From assembly GCF_004959855.1 (NCBI RefSeq), contig NZ_SPNT01000003.1, positions 452,619-516,618 on the forward strand: a stretch of DNA of 64,000 nucleotides. Direction: 5' to 3'. How positions within the stretch are numbered: the first letter of the stretch is position 1; every line of letters starts with the position of its first letter. The translations under genes and the position numbers were made by a program. Under the pieces are notes generated by a model that saw nothing but the letters and a program-made list of their open reading frames with translations, was not told the origin of the DNA and made no database searches. Origin of the DNA: Nitratireductor sp. XY-223 (GTDB taxonomy: Bacteria; Pseudomonadota; Alphaproteobacteria; Rhizobiales; Rhizobiaceae). This document shows, in pieces, positions 37,427-46,010 of the stretch.

Positions 37427-38603
37427 GAAAATACGCGCCTGGACCGGGCCGGCGATTTTGAGCTATGGCTTCCGCCCCTTTTTCCTGGGCGGCGCCGCCT
37501 GGGCAGCGATCGCGATGTCGCTTTGGCTGGCCGCACTCACGGGCGCTATTGAGATTCCGACACGGCTGGATCCGGTTTCCTGGCACGCCCACGAGTTTCT
37601 TTACGGCTATCTCGGCGCGATCATCGCCGGTTTCCTGCTGACCGCGATACCCAATTGGACCGGCAGAATGCCAATTGCCGGCTGGCAATTGGGCGGCCTG
37701 TGGGCGCTTTGGCTGCTTGGTCGCATTGCCGTCGCAACGTCTGCGGCATGGCCCGCGCTTGCGGTGTCGGCGATCGATTTGGCGTTTCCACTCTTTTTTG
37801 CCGGGATAATCGTGCGCGAGATCATTTCCGGCCGAAACTGGCGCAATTTGTCGGTTGTCGCGCTGTTCGGCATCCTCCTTGCCGGCAACGCAATCTTCCA
37901 CTGGGAGGCATCGCGGGGCGATTTTGCGGCGCAGGGAATTGGCATCCGGATCGGTCTTGCCACCGCAGTCATGCTGATCGCCTTGATTGGCGGTCGCATC
38001 GTTCCGTCATTCACGCGAAACTGGCTGGCCAAGCGGGGCTCGGACAGCCTGCCGGCGCCGCCCATGGGTGGCATTGACCGCGCGGCTCTGCTTGTCCTGT
38101 TGGCCGCGCTGGCGATTTGGGTGTTGCGGCCCGAAGCCAAGGCAGCCGGCATCGGGCTCGTTCTGGCGGGATTGTGCCATGCCGTGCGTCTTGCCCGTTG
38201 GTCGGGGTTTCGCACCGGCAGCGAGCCGTTGGTCTGGGTGCTGCATGCAGGCTATGCCTTCATTCCCGTTGGTGCGCTTGTTGTCGGGCTCTCCGTTTTA
38301 ATGCCCGATATTATTGGTGCCGCGCCCGCGCAGCACGCCTGGATGGCCGGCGGTATCGGCCTGATGACACTTGCTGTGATGACGCGTGCAACGCTCGGGC
38401 ATACCGGACAGGCGCTGACCGCCGGGACCGCAACAACTGCGATCTACGTGCTGCTGATTATCGCCGTTTTCGCACGTCTGCTGGTCGTTGGATTGCCGCA
38501 GTTCTCCGGCGCGCTTCACACAGCATCCGGGCTGGCGTGGCTCGCTGCGTTCAGTGGCTTTGTGATTTTCTACGGCCGGCTTCTGATTTTACCGCGCAGG
38601 TGA
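37410..38603 (+). CDS. nnrS: NnrS, nitric-oxide-response heme-copper membrane protein
   Basis: A 397-aa polytopic (about twelve helices) protein of the NnrS family. Signature stretches: LSYGFRPFFLGGAAWA, WHAHEFLYGYLGAIIAGFLLTAIPNWTGR, GRIVPSFTRNWL and MTRATLGHTGQALTAG; conserved histidines probably bind heme and copper. NnrS protects cells against nitrosative stress. ATG at 37410 has AAAGG upstream and lies inside the end of nsrR, so the two are coupled. Confidence 0.92.
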   Translation: MATSAEKIRAWTGPAILSYGFRPFFLGGAAWAAIAMSLWLAALTGAIEIPTRLDPVSWHAHEFLYGYLGAIIAGFLLTAIPNWTGRMPIAGWQLGGLWALWLLGRIAVATSAAWPALAVSAIDLAFPLFFAGIIVREIISGRNWRNLSVVALFGILLAGNAIFHWEASRGDFAAQGIGIRIGLATAVMLIALIGGRIVPSFTRNWLAKRGSDSLPAPPMGGIDRAALLVLLAALAIWVLRPEAKAAGIGLVLAGLCHAVRLARWSGFRTGSEPLVWVLHAGYAFIPVGALVVGLSVLMPDIIGAAPAQHAWMAGGIGLMTLAVMTRATLGHTGQALTAGTATTAIYVLLIIAVFARLLVVGLPQFSGALHTASGLAWLAAFSGFVIFYGRLLILPRR

Positions 38604-38912
38604 TCACCTATCGAGGAACTCGACCTCGATAAACGCGCATTCGAAGTCGTTGCCGTTTATGACATCGTGCTCGACGCCGGCTTCCCGGAAATAGGGAACA
38701 CCGTTCGACAGGCTGGCGGAAGAGATCTCGCCATTGCCGTTGTCGATTTCCAGCACGCCGTCGAACAGCGGCACGACGACATAATCCCACTGGTGCCGGT
38801 GCCAGCCGGTGTTGTCGCCCCGCCTGGCGAAACGCCATTCGGTCACGCGCGTGCGCTCATTGTCGACCAGGACGGTGGCCCGGGCCGTGCCCGGTTTATG
38901 GGGATCATTCAT
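38604..38912 (-). CDS. Small cupin-domain protein
   Basis: A 102-aa beta-barrel: TEWRFARRGDNTGWHRHQWDYVVVPLFDG is the first cupin motif (HxH at about 37-39), and GVEHDVINGNDFECAFIEVEFLD the second with a conserved His. It is downstream of and nearly overlapping the MerR gene (one base between), so they are co-transcribed. Ligand or reaction unknown. Confidence 0.75.
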   Translation of the reverse strand: MNDPHKPGTARATVLVDNERTRVTEWRFARRGDNTGWHRHQWDYVVVPLFDGVLEIDNGNGEISSASLSNGVPYFREAGVEHDVINGNDFECAFIEVEFLDR

Positions 38913-38913
38913 C

Positions 38914-39327
38914 TCAGTGATCGTCCTCGCACAGGGTGTGGTCCGAAAGGGCGCGAATGACATAGCAGTCCTTGACGGTTCCTGCCTTGCAGGAACTGGC
39001 AATTCGCGAGAGTTCGCTTTCCAGGCGCTGCAGCCGCCTGATCCGGTCGCGCACGCTGGCCAGGTGCTCGTCGGCGATCCTGTCGGCTTCCGCACACGGG
39101 GTTTCCGGGTGCGCGTTCAACCGGATCAGGTCGCGGATCGCGTCGAGGGAAAGGCCGAGATCGCGCGCGTGTTTGATAAATCCGAGCCGGTCGAGCTCCG
39201 TCTTCGTGTACCGCCGCTGGTTGCCCTGCGAGCGTTCGGGCGCCGTCATAAGCCCCATCTGCTCGTAGTAGCGGATTGTGGGAATCTTGACGCCCGTTCG
39301 GCGTGCCATCTGTCCGATCGTAAACAA
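38914..39327 (-). CDS. MerR-family metal-responsive regulator (ZntR/CueR-like)
   Basis: A 137-aa protein: FTIGQMARRTGVKIPTIRYYEQMGLM is the N-terminal winged helix, followed by a coiled-coil and a Cys-rich C-terminus (SSCKAGTVKDCYVIRAL and a final HTLCEDDH), typical of thiol-metal sensors. I place the start at a TTG (39327), because AGAGGA precedes it and an upstream ATG (39366) would put the promoter of the divergent transporter inside the coding sequence. It regulates the neighbouring cation transporter. Confidence 0.82.
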   Translation of the reverse strand: MFTIGQMARRTGVKIPTIRYYEQMGLMTAPERSQGNQRRYTKTELDRLGFIKHARDLGLSLDAIRDLIRLNAHPETPCAEADRIADEHLASVRDRIRRLQRLESELSRIASSCKAGTVKDCYVIRALSDHTLCEDDH

Positions 39328-39341
39328 TCCGGATTTTCCTC

Positions 39342-39372
39342 TTGAAGCTATAGTCGCTAGAGACATTATCTT
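39342..39372 (+). promoter_or_regulatory. MerR-type promoter with 19-bp spacer
   Basis: TTGAAG (39342-39347) and TATCTT (39367-39372) are 19 bases apart, with the partial dyad GCTATAGTCGCTAGAG between them, resembling ZntR/CadR/PbrR sites. Overlong spacers are the hallmark of MerR-activated promoters. It drives the cation transporter. Confidence 0.65.
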
Positions 39373-39401
39373 TGCCGCAGCGATACAACAAGAGGTGAGA
39401 A

Positions 39402-40037
39402 ATGGGCGCGTGCTGCGGTAACGAAAACAACGCTTTTGATGGCATGTCGGACGACTACAAGCGCCGGCTTTGGCTGGTGATCGGGCTGAACGCTGCCATG
39501 TTCGTCGTCGAGATCGTTGCCGGCCAGTTGGCGGGCTCCAAGGCGCTGCAGGCCGATGCGCTCGATTTCTTCGGCGATGCGATGACCTATGGCATCTCGC
39601 TTGCCGTCATCGGGTCATCCGTGGCCGTGCGCACAACGGCGGCGCTTGCGAAGGGTATCAGCCTGCTCTTGATGGGCTTGTGGGTCTTTGGCTCAACCGC
39701 GTGGCACGTGTTTTTCATCGGCGTGCCAGAGGCCCACGTCATGGGCGCGATCGGCGCGCTGGCCCTGGCAACGAATATAGCCAGCGTTCTGCTGCTTGTG
39801 CGTTACAAGGACGGCGACGCCAATGTGCGTTCGGTCTGGCTGTGCTCCCGCAACGATGCGATCGGCAATATCGCCGTCATGTTCGCCGCGCTCGGTGTCT
39901 GGGGCACGCAAACCGGCTGGCCGGACCTCGTGGTCGCCGCGATCATGGCCGGTCTTTTCCTGTCGTCATCCGTGCAGATCGTGCGGCAGGGGCTGCGCGA
40001 GCGTCAGGCGGCGCGGCTCCTGGAAGAGCCGGCGTGA
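39402..40037 (+). CDS. Cation diffusion facilitator-like metal transporter
   Basis: A 211-aa membrane protein with about five to six helices, shorter than classical CDF proteins (about 300 aa) because the C-terminal cytoplasmic domain is missing. The N-terminus MGACCGNENN offers thiol ligands; acidic residues in ADALDFFGDAMTYG and SRNDAIGNIAVMFAA match the transport-site helices. GAGGTGAGAA precedes the ATG. With the divergent MerR sensor it forms a metal-efflux unit; the metal (Zn, Cd, Pb or Co) is not certain. Confidence 0.8.
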   Translation: MGACCGNENNAFDGMSDDYKRRLWLVIGLNAAMFVVEIVAGQLAGSKALQADALDFFGDAMTYGISLAVIGSSVAVRTTAALAKGISLLLMGLWVFGSTAWHVFFIGVPEAHVMGAIGALALATNIASVLLLVRYKDGDANVRSVWLCSRNDAIGNIAVMFAALGVWGTQTGWPDLVVAAIMAGLFLSSSVQIVRQGLRERQAARLLEEPA

Positions 40038-40062
40038 GGGCAGGGGCTCTCGTATGCCCTGA

Positions 40063-40278
40063 TCAATTCGAAGGTGCACCGTACTCGTCGATGAACTCGC
40101 GAAACACGGCGTCCAGATTTGCCTTGTCCGCGTAGCGGTCAAGGTTCTCGAGCAGGACGACCAGCAGGTAGTTGTTCCCCAGGCCCCAGTCGGCGTTGAG
40201 TTCGCGCAGGCGCGCATAGGCGTCTTCCGTCAGTCCGGCCGAGAAACGCTTGGGCAGCGGCAGCCGTTTTTTTGCCAT
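40063..40278 (-). CDS. Small hypothetical protein
   Basis: A 71-aa charged, probably helical protein (MAKKRLPLPKRFSAGLTEDAYARL...). The basic N-terminus followed by TEDAYARLRELNADWGLGNNYLLVVLLE is reminiscent of small ribbon-helix-helix DNA binders, but the match is weak. AAAGG lies before the ATG. It is convergent with the cation transporter. Its coherent composition suggests a real gene. Confidence 0.5.
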   Translation of the reverse strand: MAKKRLPLPKRFSAGLTEDAYARLRELNADWGLGNNYLLVVLLENLDRYADKANLDAVFREFIDEYGAPSN

Positions 40279-40503
40279 GGCATCGCCTTTCGTGTTGAGG
40301 GCTCCACGTGTGTGCCAGAGGCGCAATCCGGCCCGCGGACCCACGTCCGGCGGCAAGCCCCGGCGACAGTCGCAATAAGAACATGACCGCCCCATATTGT
40401 GTTGATTGTCCGTATCCGTTGGTGTTCACTGATGCAAGCGTGCGGACAAGAAACAGGCATGCACATTTCCGATATTGCCGCATCTTTGAAGGGAGATCAG
40501 GGT

Positions 40504-41166
40504 ATGACGAATTTGAGAATCGGCGACACGGCACCCGATTTCGAAGCGGAGACAACACAGGGAAAAATCAGGTTTCACGACTGGCTCGGCGACTCCTGGG
40601 GCGTCCTGTTCTCGCATCCGAAGGACTTTACCCCGGTTTGCACGACCGAGTTGGGCTACATGGCCAAGATCAATCCCGAGTTCGAAAAGCGCAACGTCAA
40701 GATCATCGGCCTGAGTGTCGATCCCGTCGACAATCACGCGGAATGGGCCGCAGATATCGAGGAAACGCAAGGTTTCATGCCCAATTATCCGATGATTGGC
40801 GATACCGATCTGAGTGTTGCCAAGCTTTACGGCATGCTGCCGGCCGGTGCGGGCGAAACCTCCGAAGGCCGCACGGCGGTGGACAACCAGACGGTTCGCA
40901 CCGTATTCGTGATCGCGCCCGACAAGTCCATCAAGCTGATGATCTCCTACCCGATGAGCACGGGCCGTAATTTCAACGAGATCCTGCGGGTAATCGACTC
41001 CATGCAGCTGACGGCCAAGCACCAGGTCGCGACTCCGGTGAACTGGGAAGACGGCGACGACGTCATCATCGTTCCGGCGGTTTCGAATGAAGATGCCGAA
41101 AAGAAGTTCCCGGATGGCTGGAAGACGCTGAAGCCTTACCTGCGGGTCGTGCCGCAACCGAAATAA
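40504..41166 (+). CDS. 1-Cys peroxiredoxin (Prx6 type)
   Basis: A 220-aa cytoplasmic thiol peroxidase. The peroxidatic cysteine lies in DFTPVCTTELG (about residue 46), with Thr and the later catalytic Arg in NQTVRTVFVIAPDK. The long C-terminal extension (TPVNWEDGDDVIIVP, KPYLRVVPQP) is the Prx6 hallmark. It reduces hydrogen peroxide and alkyl hydroperoxides. An upstream in-frame ATG at 40459 exists, but GGGAGATCAGGG before 40504 and the usual N-terminus MTNLRIGDTAPDF favour this start. Confidence 0.9.
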   Translation: MTNLRIGDTAPDFEAETTQGKIRFHDWLGDSWGVLFSHPKDFTPVCTTELGYMAKINPEFEKRNVKIIGLSVDPVDNHAEWAADIEETQGFMPNYPMIGDTDLSVAKLYGMLPAGAGETSEGRTAVDNQTVRTVFVIAPDKSIKLMISYPMSTGRNFNEILRVIDSMQLTAKHQVATPVNWEDGDDVIIVPAVSNEDAEKKFPDGWKTLKPYLRVVPQPK

Positions 41167-41183
41167 CGTCTACGCGTTGAAAA

Positions 41184-41210
41184 GACGGCGGCGCCCATCA
41201 CGCCGCCGTC
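41184..41210 (+). terminator. Hairpin after the peroxiredoxin gene
   Basis: GACGGCGGCG/CGCCGCCGTC forms a 10-bp stem with a seven-base loop, 18 bases past the stop. No T-tract follows, so it may be an RNA-stabilising hairpin or a weak terminator between convergent genes. Confidence 0.45.
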
Positions 41211-41245
41211 CCGTCCCGGCGGTTGCCCCCGCCGGAGGGTCCCCG

Positions 41246-41878
41246 TCAGGCGGCGACCGCCTTGGGGGACGTGCCTTGCGCCGCATGGACTTTCAGCACG
41301 GCCGGGTCATTGCTCAACCGCATCATCAGTGCGTGGATGTTGCGGTATTCGCCGGTCGGCTTGGCCAGGCCGTATCCCCATGAAGCCATGGCGTAAAGAA
41401 AAGCGTCGGCGACGGACCGCTCCTCACCCACCAGCCACGTGCGGCCTTCGAGATGATCGTCGATGATCGTGAACGCCTTGGCGACCAGCTGGTGCGATGC
41501 CTCACGGACCGCGTCATGGCCGTTCTCGTCTGTGGTAAAGCGCATCGGCATGAAATGCGGCCAGAAATAGGGGTGCAGCGTGCCGCTCAGGAACACCAGC
41601 CAGCGGTACAGTTCCTGACGGTCGGCGTCGCCCGGCTGCGGACCGAGCCCGGCCTGCGGGAGCTTGTCGGTCAGGTACAAGAGGATTGCCGCACCCTCGA
41701 CGATGGGCGTGCCCGCGTCGACGAGCGTCGGCACGACGCCCGCCGGATTGAGCTTCAGGTATTCCGGCGATTTCATACCCTGAAAGTCGAGATGCTCCAC
41801 CTCATACGGCGCGCCGGCCCATTCGAGCGCGATATGCATTGCGGTGGCGCAGGTGCCGGGAGCGGAATAGAGTTTCAT
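41246..41878 (-). CDS. Glutathione S-transferase
   Basis: A 210-aa protein with the thioredoxin-like N-terminal domain (MKLYSAPGTCATAMHIALEWAG, NPAGVVPTLVD with cis-Pro, IVEGAAILLYL glutathione-site residues) and an all-helical C-terminal domain. It conjugates glutathione to electrophiles or reduces peroxides. AAAGGAGA lies six bases before the ATG. It is convergent with the peroxiredoxin and downstream of an exported hydrolase gene. Confidence 0.87.
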   Translation of the reverse strand: MKLYSAPGTCATAMHIALEWAGAPYEVEHLDFQGMKSPEYLKLNPAGVVPTLVDAGTPIVEGAAILLYLTDKLPQAGLGPQPGDADRQELYRWLVFLSGTLHPYFWPHFMPMRFTTDENGHDAVREASHQLVAKAFTIIDDHLEGRTWLVGEERSVADAFLYAMASWGYGLAKPTGEYRNIHALMMRLSNDPAVLKVHAAQGTSPKAVAA

Positions 41879-41906
41879 CGGTTGTCTCCTTTGCAAATTG
41901 CCGCGG

Positions 41907-42665
41907 CTACCAGGTGGAATCCGGGTCGACCTTGAACAGGTGCTCCATGAACACCCGGGTGACTTCCTTCAGCCTGTCTGTCCGCGCGTGGTCGCGTTGC
42001 AACTCGGCCGGAACGACGTTCCAGGTGATCGGTTCGACACCGGCTTCGATCATCCGGCGCATGCCGTTTTCATGGGACATCTGCGAAATGCTGCCGACGG
42101 TGTCTTCCGGCACGTAGACGTCGTATCCGGCTTTCTCGGCCTCGATCGCCGGATAGGCCAGGCACACGTCAGTCCACAGTCCGCCCATGATCAGCTTCCT
42201 GCGCCCTGTCGCCTCGACGGCCGCGACGAATTCCGGCTCTTCCCAGGCATTGACATTGGTGCGGTCGACAAAGACCGCGTCGGGGGCAAGCTTGCGCAGT
42301 TCCTCGATCATTGGATCGTAACCGTTCAGGCCAACCGCGACGTGCGAGAAGATGATCGGGATGTCGTAGATCACCGCGGTCTTGATGAGGCCGGTCGTGT
42401 TGTTGATCAGCTCTTCATGATCGATGTTGCGCACACCTTGGAGGATCGGTGGCTGGTAGTCGATCAGGATAAGCGCCGAATTGGACGGCGACAGGAACGG
42501 GTCCTCGTCCGCGGCGCGATGCGGTGTGCCCTGGTAACCTTCCGGATAGGTGGCGACACCGTTGACGGTCTTGATCGCGACAGCGTCCGTTGCAACGGCC
42601 GGAAGCGGCGTCAGCGCGGTGGACAATGCCAGCAAGGCGGCGGTGAGCAAGTGTGTGGGTTTCAT
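41907..42665 (-). CDS. Exported isochorismatase-fold cysteine hydrolase
   Basis: The 252-aa protein has a clear signal peptide (LLTAALLALSTALTPLPAVATDA, cleavage near residue 25), then the isochorismatase fold: ALILIDYQPPIL supplies the catalytic Asp and GGLWTDVCLAYPA the nucleophilic Cys. Homologues include nicotinamidases and YcaC-like amidohydrolases, most of them cytoplasmic. A periplasmic form is unusual. It is followed by a GST gene 28 bases downstream and preceded by a VOC gene on the same strand. Substrate unknown. Confidence 0.8.
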   Translation of the reverse strand: MKPTHLLTAALLALSTALTPLPAVATDAVAIKTVNGVATYPEGYQGTPHRAADEDPFLSPSNSALILIDYQPPILQGVRNIDHEELINNTTGLIKTAVIYDIPIIFSHVAVGLNGYDPMIEELRKLAPDAVFVDRTNVNAWEEPEFVAAVEATGRRKLIMGGLWTDVCLAYPAIEAEKAGYDVYVPEDTVGSISQMSHENGMRRMIEAGVEPITWNVVPAELQRDHARTDRLKEVTRVFMEHLFKVDPDSTW

Positions 42666-42689
42666 GGTTCTAGCCTTTCAGTGTGAGGT

Positions 42690-43130
42690 TCAGGAGTTGT
42701 TTTCCTCAACGTGCTCCTTGATCAGTTCGGAAACGGCGGGGCCGGGTCCGACGAGTTCGAGCACGTTGCGGTCAGGGTCGCGGATGAAGATCGTCTTCGT
42801 GCCGCGAAAGTCCCGCCTGCCGGTGATCGCGATGCCGTTTTCGGTCACGAACGCCTCGGTCGCCTCAGCGGAGGCAACCTTGACGGCGACATGGGTGATG
42901 CCCGGATACTTCACGTCCTCGTCCATCAGGACGTTCTCACCCTGGCGTGCGGTGGCCGGTCCGAGGAGATTGAAGTTGATGCCGCTTGGATGAACCATCA
43001 CCAGCGGATGGCCGTTTTCGAAGCCGCCATCGGCGATGAGCTCGAACCCGAGCAGCTCGTAGAAGGCGATCGACTTTTCACGGTCGCTGATGCGGATACC
43101 GATGTGGTCGACATTCTTCATCTCAAGCAT
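42690..43130 (-). CDS. VOC-family protein
   Basis: A 146-aa single VOC module: MKNVDHIGIRISDREKSIAFYELLGFELI with the first metal His, HPLVMVHPSGINFNLLG, YPGITHVAVKV with a second His, and RDPDRNVLELVGPG with the Glu. The three ligands are intact, so it could be a metal-dependent glyoxalase or dioxygenase-like enzyme. The start is at 43130 (MLEMKN); an upstream in-frame start would add 21 non-conserved residues. Confidence 0.8.
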   Translation of the reverse strand: MLEMKNVDHIGIRISDREKSIAFYELLGFELIADGGFENGHPLVMVHPSGINFNLLGPATARQGENVLMDEDVKYPGITHVAVKVASAEATEAFVTENGIAITGRRDFRGTKTIFIRDPDRNVLELVGPGPAVSELIKEHVEENNS

Positions 43131-43249
43131 GGTGCGCTCCTGTTTCCGGTTGGGCGGGTGCGGGCAGGGGCTTGCCAACCCGACAATCGCCAATCTAAAT
43201 TGCTGGAAACGGAACTTTAATAGCGCAGATAGAAGCTCATTATTTCCAT

Positions 43250-44173
43250 ATGAAGAATAATAAAGATCTCTTTGACGGCATGATCATTTTCTGCGCCGTG
43301 GTGGACGCCAACGGCTTTGCAGCGGCCGCGGAGCGCCTCGGGCATTCGGCATCCCATATCAGCAAGGAGATCGCCCGCCTCGAGGAGCGGCTCGGTGCAC
43401 GGCTCCTGAACCGCACAACGAGAACGCTCAGCCTGACGGAAGTCGGCCGTGTCTATTACGAGCAGGCGAGCATGATCGTCGAAGACGCGCGCGAGATCCG
43501 CAATCGTATCGTCGCCGCCGGCGACACGCCCACGGGGCTCCTGCGCGTCAGCGTCCCGGTGAGTTTTGCGCGCAACTACCTTGACGCATGGCTTCCGGAT
43601 TTCATGGAGACCTTCAAAAACGTCCGCCTTCATGTCGAGGCGAGCGACAGAATGGTGGACGTTGTCGCGGAGGGTTTTGATGTGGTCGTCAGGGCCGGGC
43701 GGCTGGATGACACCGGGCTCATCGCAAGGCGGCTGATGACGTCGCGCCTGCTGACCGTCGCTTCACCGGACTACCTGAGCCGCCAAGGAACACCGCAGAC
43801 ACCCGCGGAACTGACTGGTCACACGCTCATTGATTTTTCCTATCGCAGGATCGCGACAACCTGGGAATATATGGGTGCCGGTGACAAAAAAGTGTCGGTT
43901 TCCGTGGCGCCAAGGCTGGTGTGCAACAGCGCCGAGACGGAAATGGCCGCCGCGCTTGCCGGCGTGGGCATAACGCGGCTGCCGAGCATGGCCTGCGAAA
44001 CGGAAATCGCATCAGGCGCCCTCGTGCCGATCCTTACGCGTTACGAGGAGGATCCAATCGGTGTTTTCGCCCTCTATCCGAGCCGAGAGCATCTGGCGGC
44101 GAAGGTGAGGGCATTCGTCGATTTTCTCGCCGCAAGGTGCGGCGTCATGCCGGCGGAAAACACGTCTGAATGA
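43250..44173 (+). CDS. LysR-family transcriptional regulator
   Basis: A 307-aa LysR protein: FCAVVDANGFAAAAERLGHSASHISKEIARLEERLGARLL carries the HTH and NRTTRTLSLTEVG the linker. It is divergent from the VOC, isochorismatase-fold and GST genes across 119 bases and presumably controls them. Inducer unknown. Confidence 0.88.
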   Translation: MKNNKDLFDGMIIFCAVVDANGFAAAAERLGHSASHISKEIARLEERLGARLLNRTTRTLSLTEVGRVYYEQASMIVEDAREIRNRIVAAGDTPTGLLRVSVPVSFARNYLDAWLPDFMETFKNVRLHVEASDRMVDVVAEGFDVVVRAGRLDDTGLIARRLMTSRLLTVASPDYLSRQGTPQTPAELTGHTLIDFSYRRIATTWEYMGAGDKKVSVSVAPRLVCNSAETEMAAALAGVGITRLPSMACETEIASGALVPILTRYEEDPIGVFALYPSREHLAAKVRAFVDFLAARCGVMPAENTSE

Positions 44174-44406
44174 GTTGTAAGACGATCCGTGGAACTCCAA
44201 TCAATTCCGCGAAACACACACTATGTTGCTCATGTATTTTTCGTTATACTGACGGTTGTATGTGGGCGGATTAGATCATTCCGAAATTTAGGAAAGTAAG
44301 ATAATAATATAAATTAAAATGACTTACTGGCGTTCGCCCAAAAGTAACCGGCTGTATACAAACTAAACGTTGCGCCGGTAAACACAGTGTTTGTAAAGGG
44401 GCGGCC
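44174..44406. other. AT-rich intergenic region
   Basis: This 233-base gap is much richer in A and T than its surroundings. It ends in a small dyad, AAACACAGTGTTT (44380-44392), followed by AAAGGGGCGG and the next start codon. It probably carries the promoter of the downstream pair. No ORF or RNA gene is recognised. Confidence 0.35.
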
Positions 44407-44973
44407 ATGGATAGTGCAATTCAGAGTCTGTTTGAAAACGCCGCGACGATCCTCGGCTTTGGCTTTCTAGGCCTTTCGACGATTTTCGTTGTTCTCGGCT
44501 ATACGAATGTCAAGCAGATCGTCAACCAGCCGGAACCGAACGAGGCCGCGGTCGGGTTGAGCCGGTTTTTCCTGAAAATCGCACTGGTGTTCATGTTGTG
44601 CGCCGGGCCGCTGCAGTGGATCACGCTGGCACTCGAAAACTACATTTCGGTCAAGGAAGTCGAACTTCATATCACCATGACCCACCCGGAATGGGAGCAC
44701 GCCTACGGCGATATTCTGCTCGTTCACAAGGGCAAGACCCATGCGCTGGTCAACAACCCCTACAGCGGCATCTACGGCCAGAACGACGAAATCCAGCTAA
44801 ACGCGGAAAAGGTGGCCGGCGTGATCCGCAAGATCCAGGCGCAGCTCACCGTGATCAATTCCGTGCGTCGCGCCAGCGGGGTGCCCGTGCTCGGCGAAGA
44901 CAACGAGCCGGCTGCCGCCCGGCCGGAGCCGCCGCCGCCTGTCGACGCGATCCGGATATTGAGCGGCGGGTGA
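44407..44973 (+). CDS. Two-helix membrane protein of unknown function
   Basis: A 188-aa protein with two predicted membrane helices (about residues 12-33 and 51-78), a soluble C-terminal part beginning near ENYISVKEVELHITMTH, and a proline-rich tail (PEPPPPVDAI). I do not recognise the family. It is followed four bases later by a TPR protein on the same strand, which suggests a two-protein envelope complex. Confidence 0.6.
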   Translation: MDSAIQSLFENAATILGFGFLGLSTIFVVLGYTNVKQIVNQPEPNEAAVGLSRFFLKIALVFMLCAGPLQWITLALENYISVKEVELHITMTHPEWEHAYGDILLVHKGKTHALVNNPYSGIYGQNDEIQLNAEKVAGVIRKIQAQLTVINSVRRASGVPVLGEDNEPAAARPEPPPPVDAIRILSGG

Positions 44974-44977
44974 TCGG

Positions 44978-45637
44978 ATGACAATCAAACTGCACCATGT
45001 CGTCGCCCTTGTCCTGACGCTGGCGCTGTGCGGCGCCGCCGCCGCGGCCGACAAGTTCGGCCAGAACGTTCCCGCGCACTTGGAAAAGAAGGTCCTGCAG
45101 GCACGCCTGATGCGGCTGCCTTACCAGAAGGACCGATACGATCCGAAGAAGTCGGCGAAACTGCTGGAGGAGGTCGTCGCGGCGAAGCCGGATTATTACC
45201 GCGCCTATTTCAATCTCGGCCTGACCTATCACGAACTCGGTGATTACGAGAAATCCACGGTGGCCTTTGACAAGGCCCTGCGCATACGCCGGGAGCAGAA
45301 GATCGACGATTTTACACTGATCAACACCGCCGGCTGGGTCAGCCTCAAGAACGGCGACCTCATCAGGGCCGAGCGGCTGCTGCTGATCGCCGCGAAAGCG
45401 ACCAAGGGCACGGACACCTATACCGAGGGCGCCGTGCACAGCAATCTTGGCGAAGTGTATTTTCTGACGCAGCGCTTTGACGATGCCCGCCGGCATCTGA
45501 CGATTGCCAGCGAGAAATTCGGCTCGCGAGACGCCGCCTACTACCTGGACCTGATCAACCGCACCGAACAGGTGCTGATGCGCCAGCAGATCCAGATTGA
45601 GAAACGCACCAAGCGGCGCGCGGCGCCTTCGAACTAG
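44978..45637 (+). CDS. Exported TPR-repeat protein
   Basis: A 219-aa protein with a signal peptide (HHVVALVLTLALCGAAAAADK) and at least three tetratricopeptide units between residues 60 and 190 (DYYRAYFNLGLTYHELGDYEKS, GAVHSNLGEVYFLTQRFDDA). TPR modules scaffold protein complexes, here in the periplasm. It is co-transcribed with the membrane protein upstream. Function unknown. Confidence 0.7.
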   Translation: MTIKLHHVVALVLTLALCGAAAAADKFGQNVPAHLEKKVLQARLMRLPYQKDRYDPKKSAKLLEEVVAAKPDYYRAYFNLGLTYHELGDYEKSTVAFDKALRIRREQKIDDFTLINTAGWVSLKNGDLIRAERLLLIAAKATKGTDTYTEGAVHSNLGEVYFLTQRFDDARRHLTIASEKFGSRDAAYYLDLINRTEQVLMRQQIQIEKRTKRRAAPSN

Positions 45638-45649
45638 CGGCTTTCCGGC

Positions 45650-45955
45650 CTACCAGCCCTGGGTCTTGAAGTGGATGTCGGCGCCGGTGTTTTGCGGCTG
45701 CCCGCCGGCAAACTCCTTCACCTTGCCGGCAAAGGCTGAAAAGTAGTCGCGCGACTGCACGGTTTTCAGCGTTTCCTGGCTGTCCCAGCGGCCCCAGTGG
45801 ATTCGGGTTTCGCCGTCATCGGCTACCGAGACCTGATAGGTGAATTTGCCGGCGACATCGTTGTCGGCATTGATCGCAGAAATGAAGGTCTCCATGGCCT
45901 CCCGCCAGGCATCCTCGGGGCCGGAGTATTTGTAGGTGATGGTTATTCCGCGCAT
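45650..45955 (-). CDS. Small ABM-like ferredoxin-fold protein
   Basis: A 101-aa protein: ITITYKYSGPEDAWREAMETFISAIN, FTYQVSVADDGETRIHWGRW and ETLKTVQSRDYFSAFAGKVKEFAG suggest the dimeric alpha-beta barrel seen in ABM-type monooxygenases and related stress proteins. The match is by pattern only. It is convergent with the TPR gene. Confidence 0.5.
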   Translation of the reverse strand: MRGITITYKYSGPEDAWREAMETFISAINADNDVAGKFTYQVSVADDGETRIHWGRWDSQETLKTVQSRDYFSAFAGKVKEFAGGQPQNTGADIHFKTQGW

Positions 45956-46010
45956 GTGTCTCTCCCTTAATTAACAACTGCCGTCGATGGCAAGCTGTTT
46001 CAAGGCGGCT

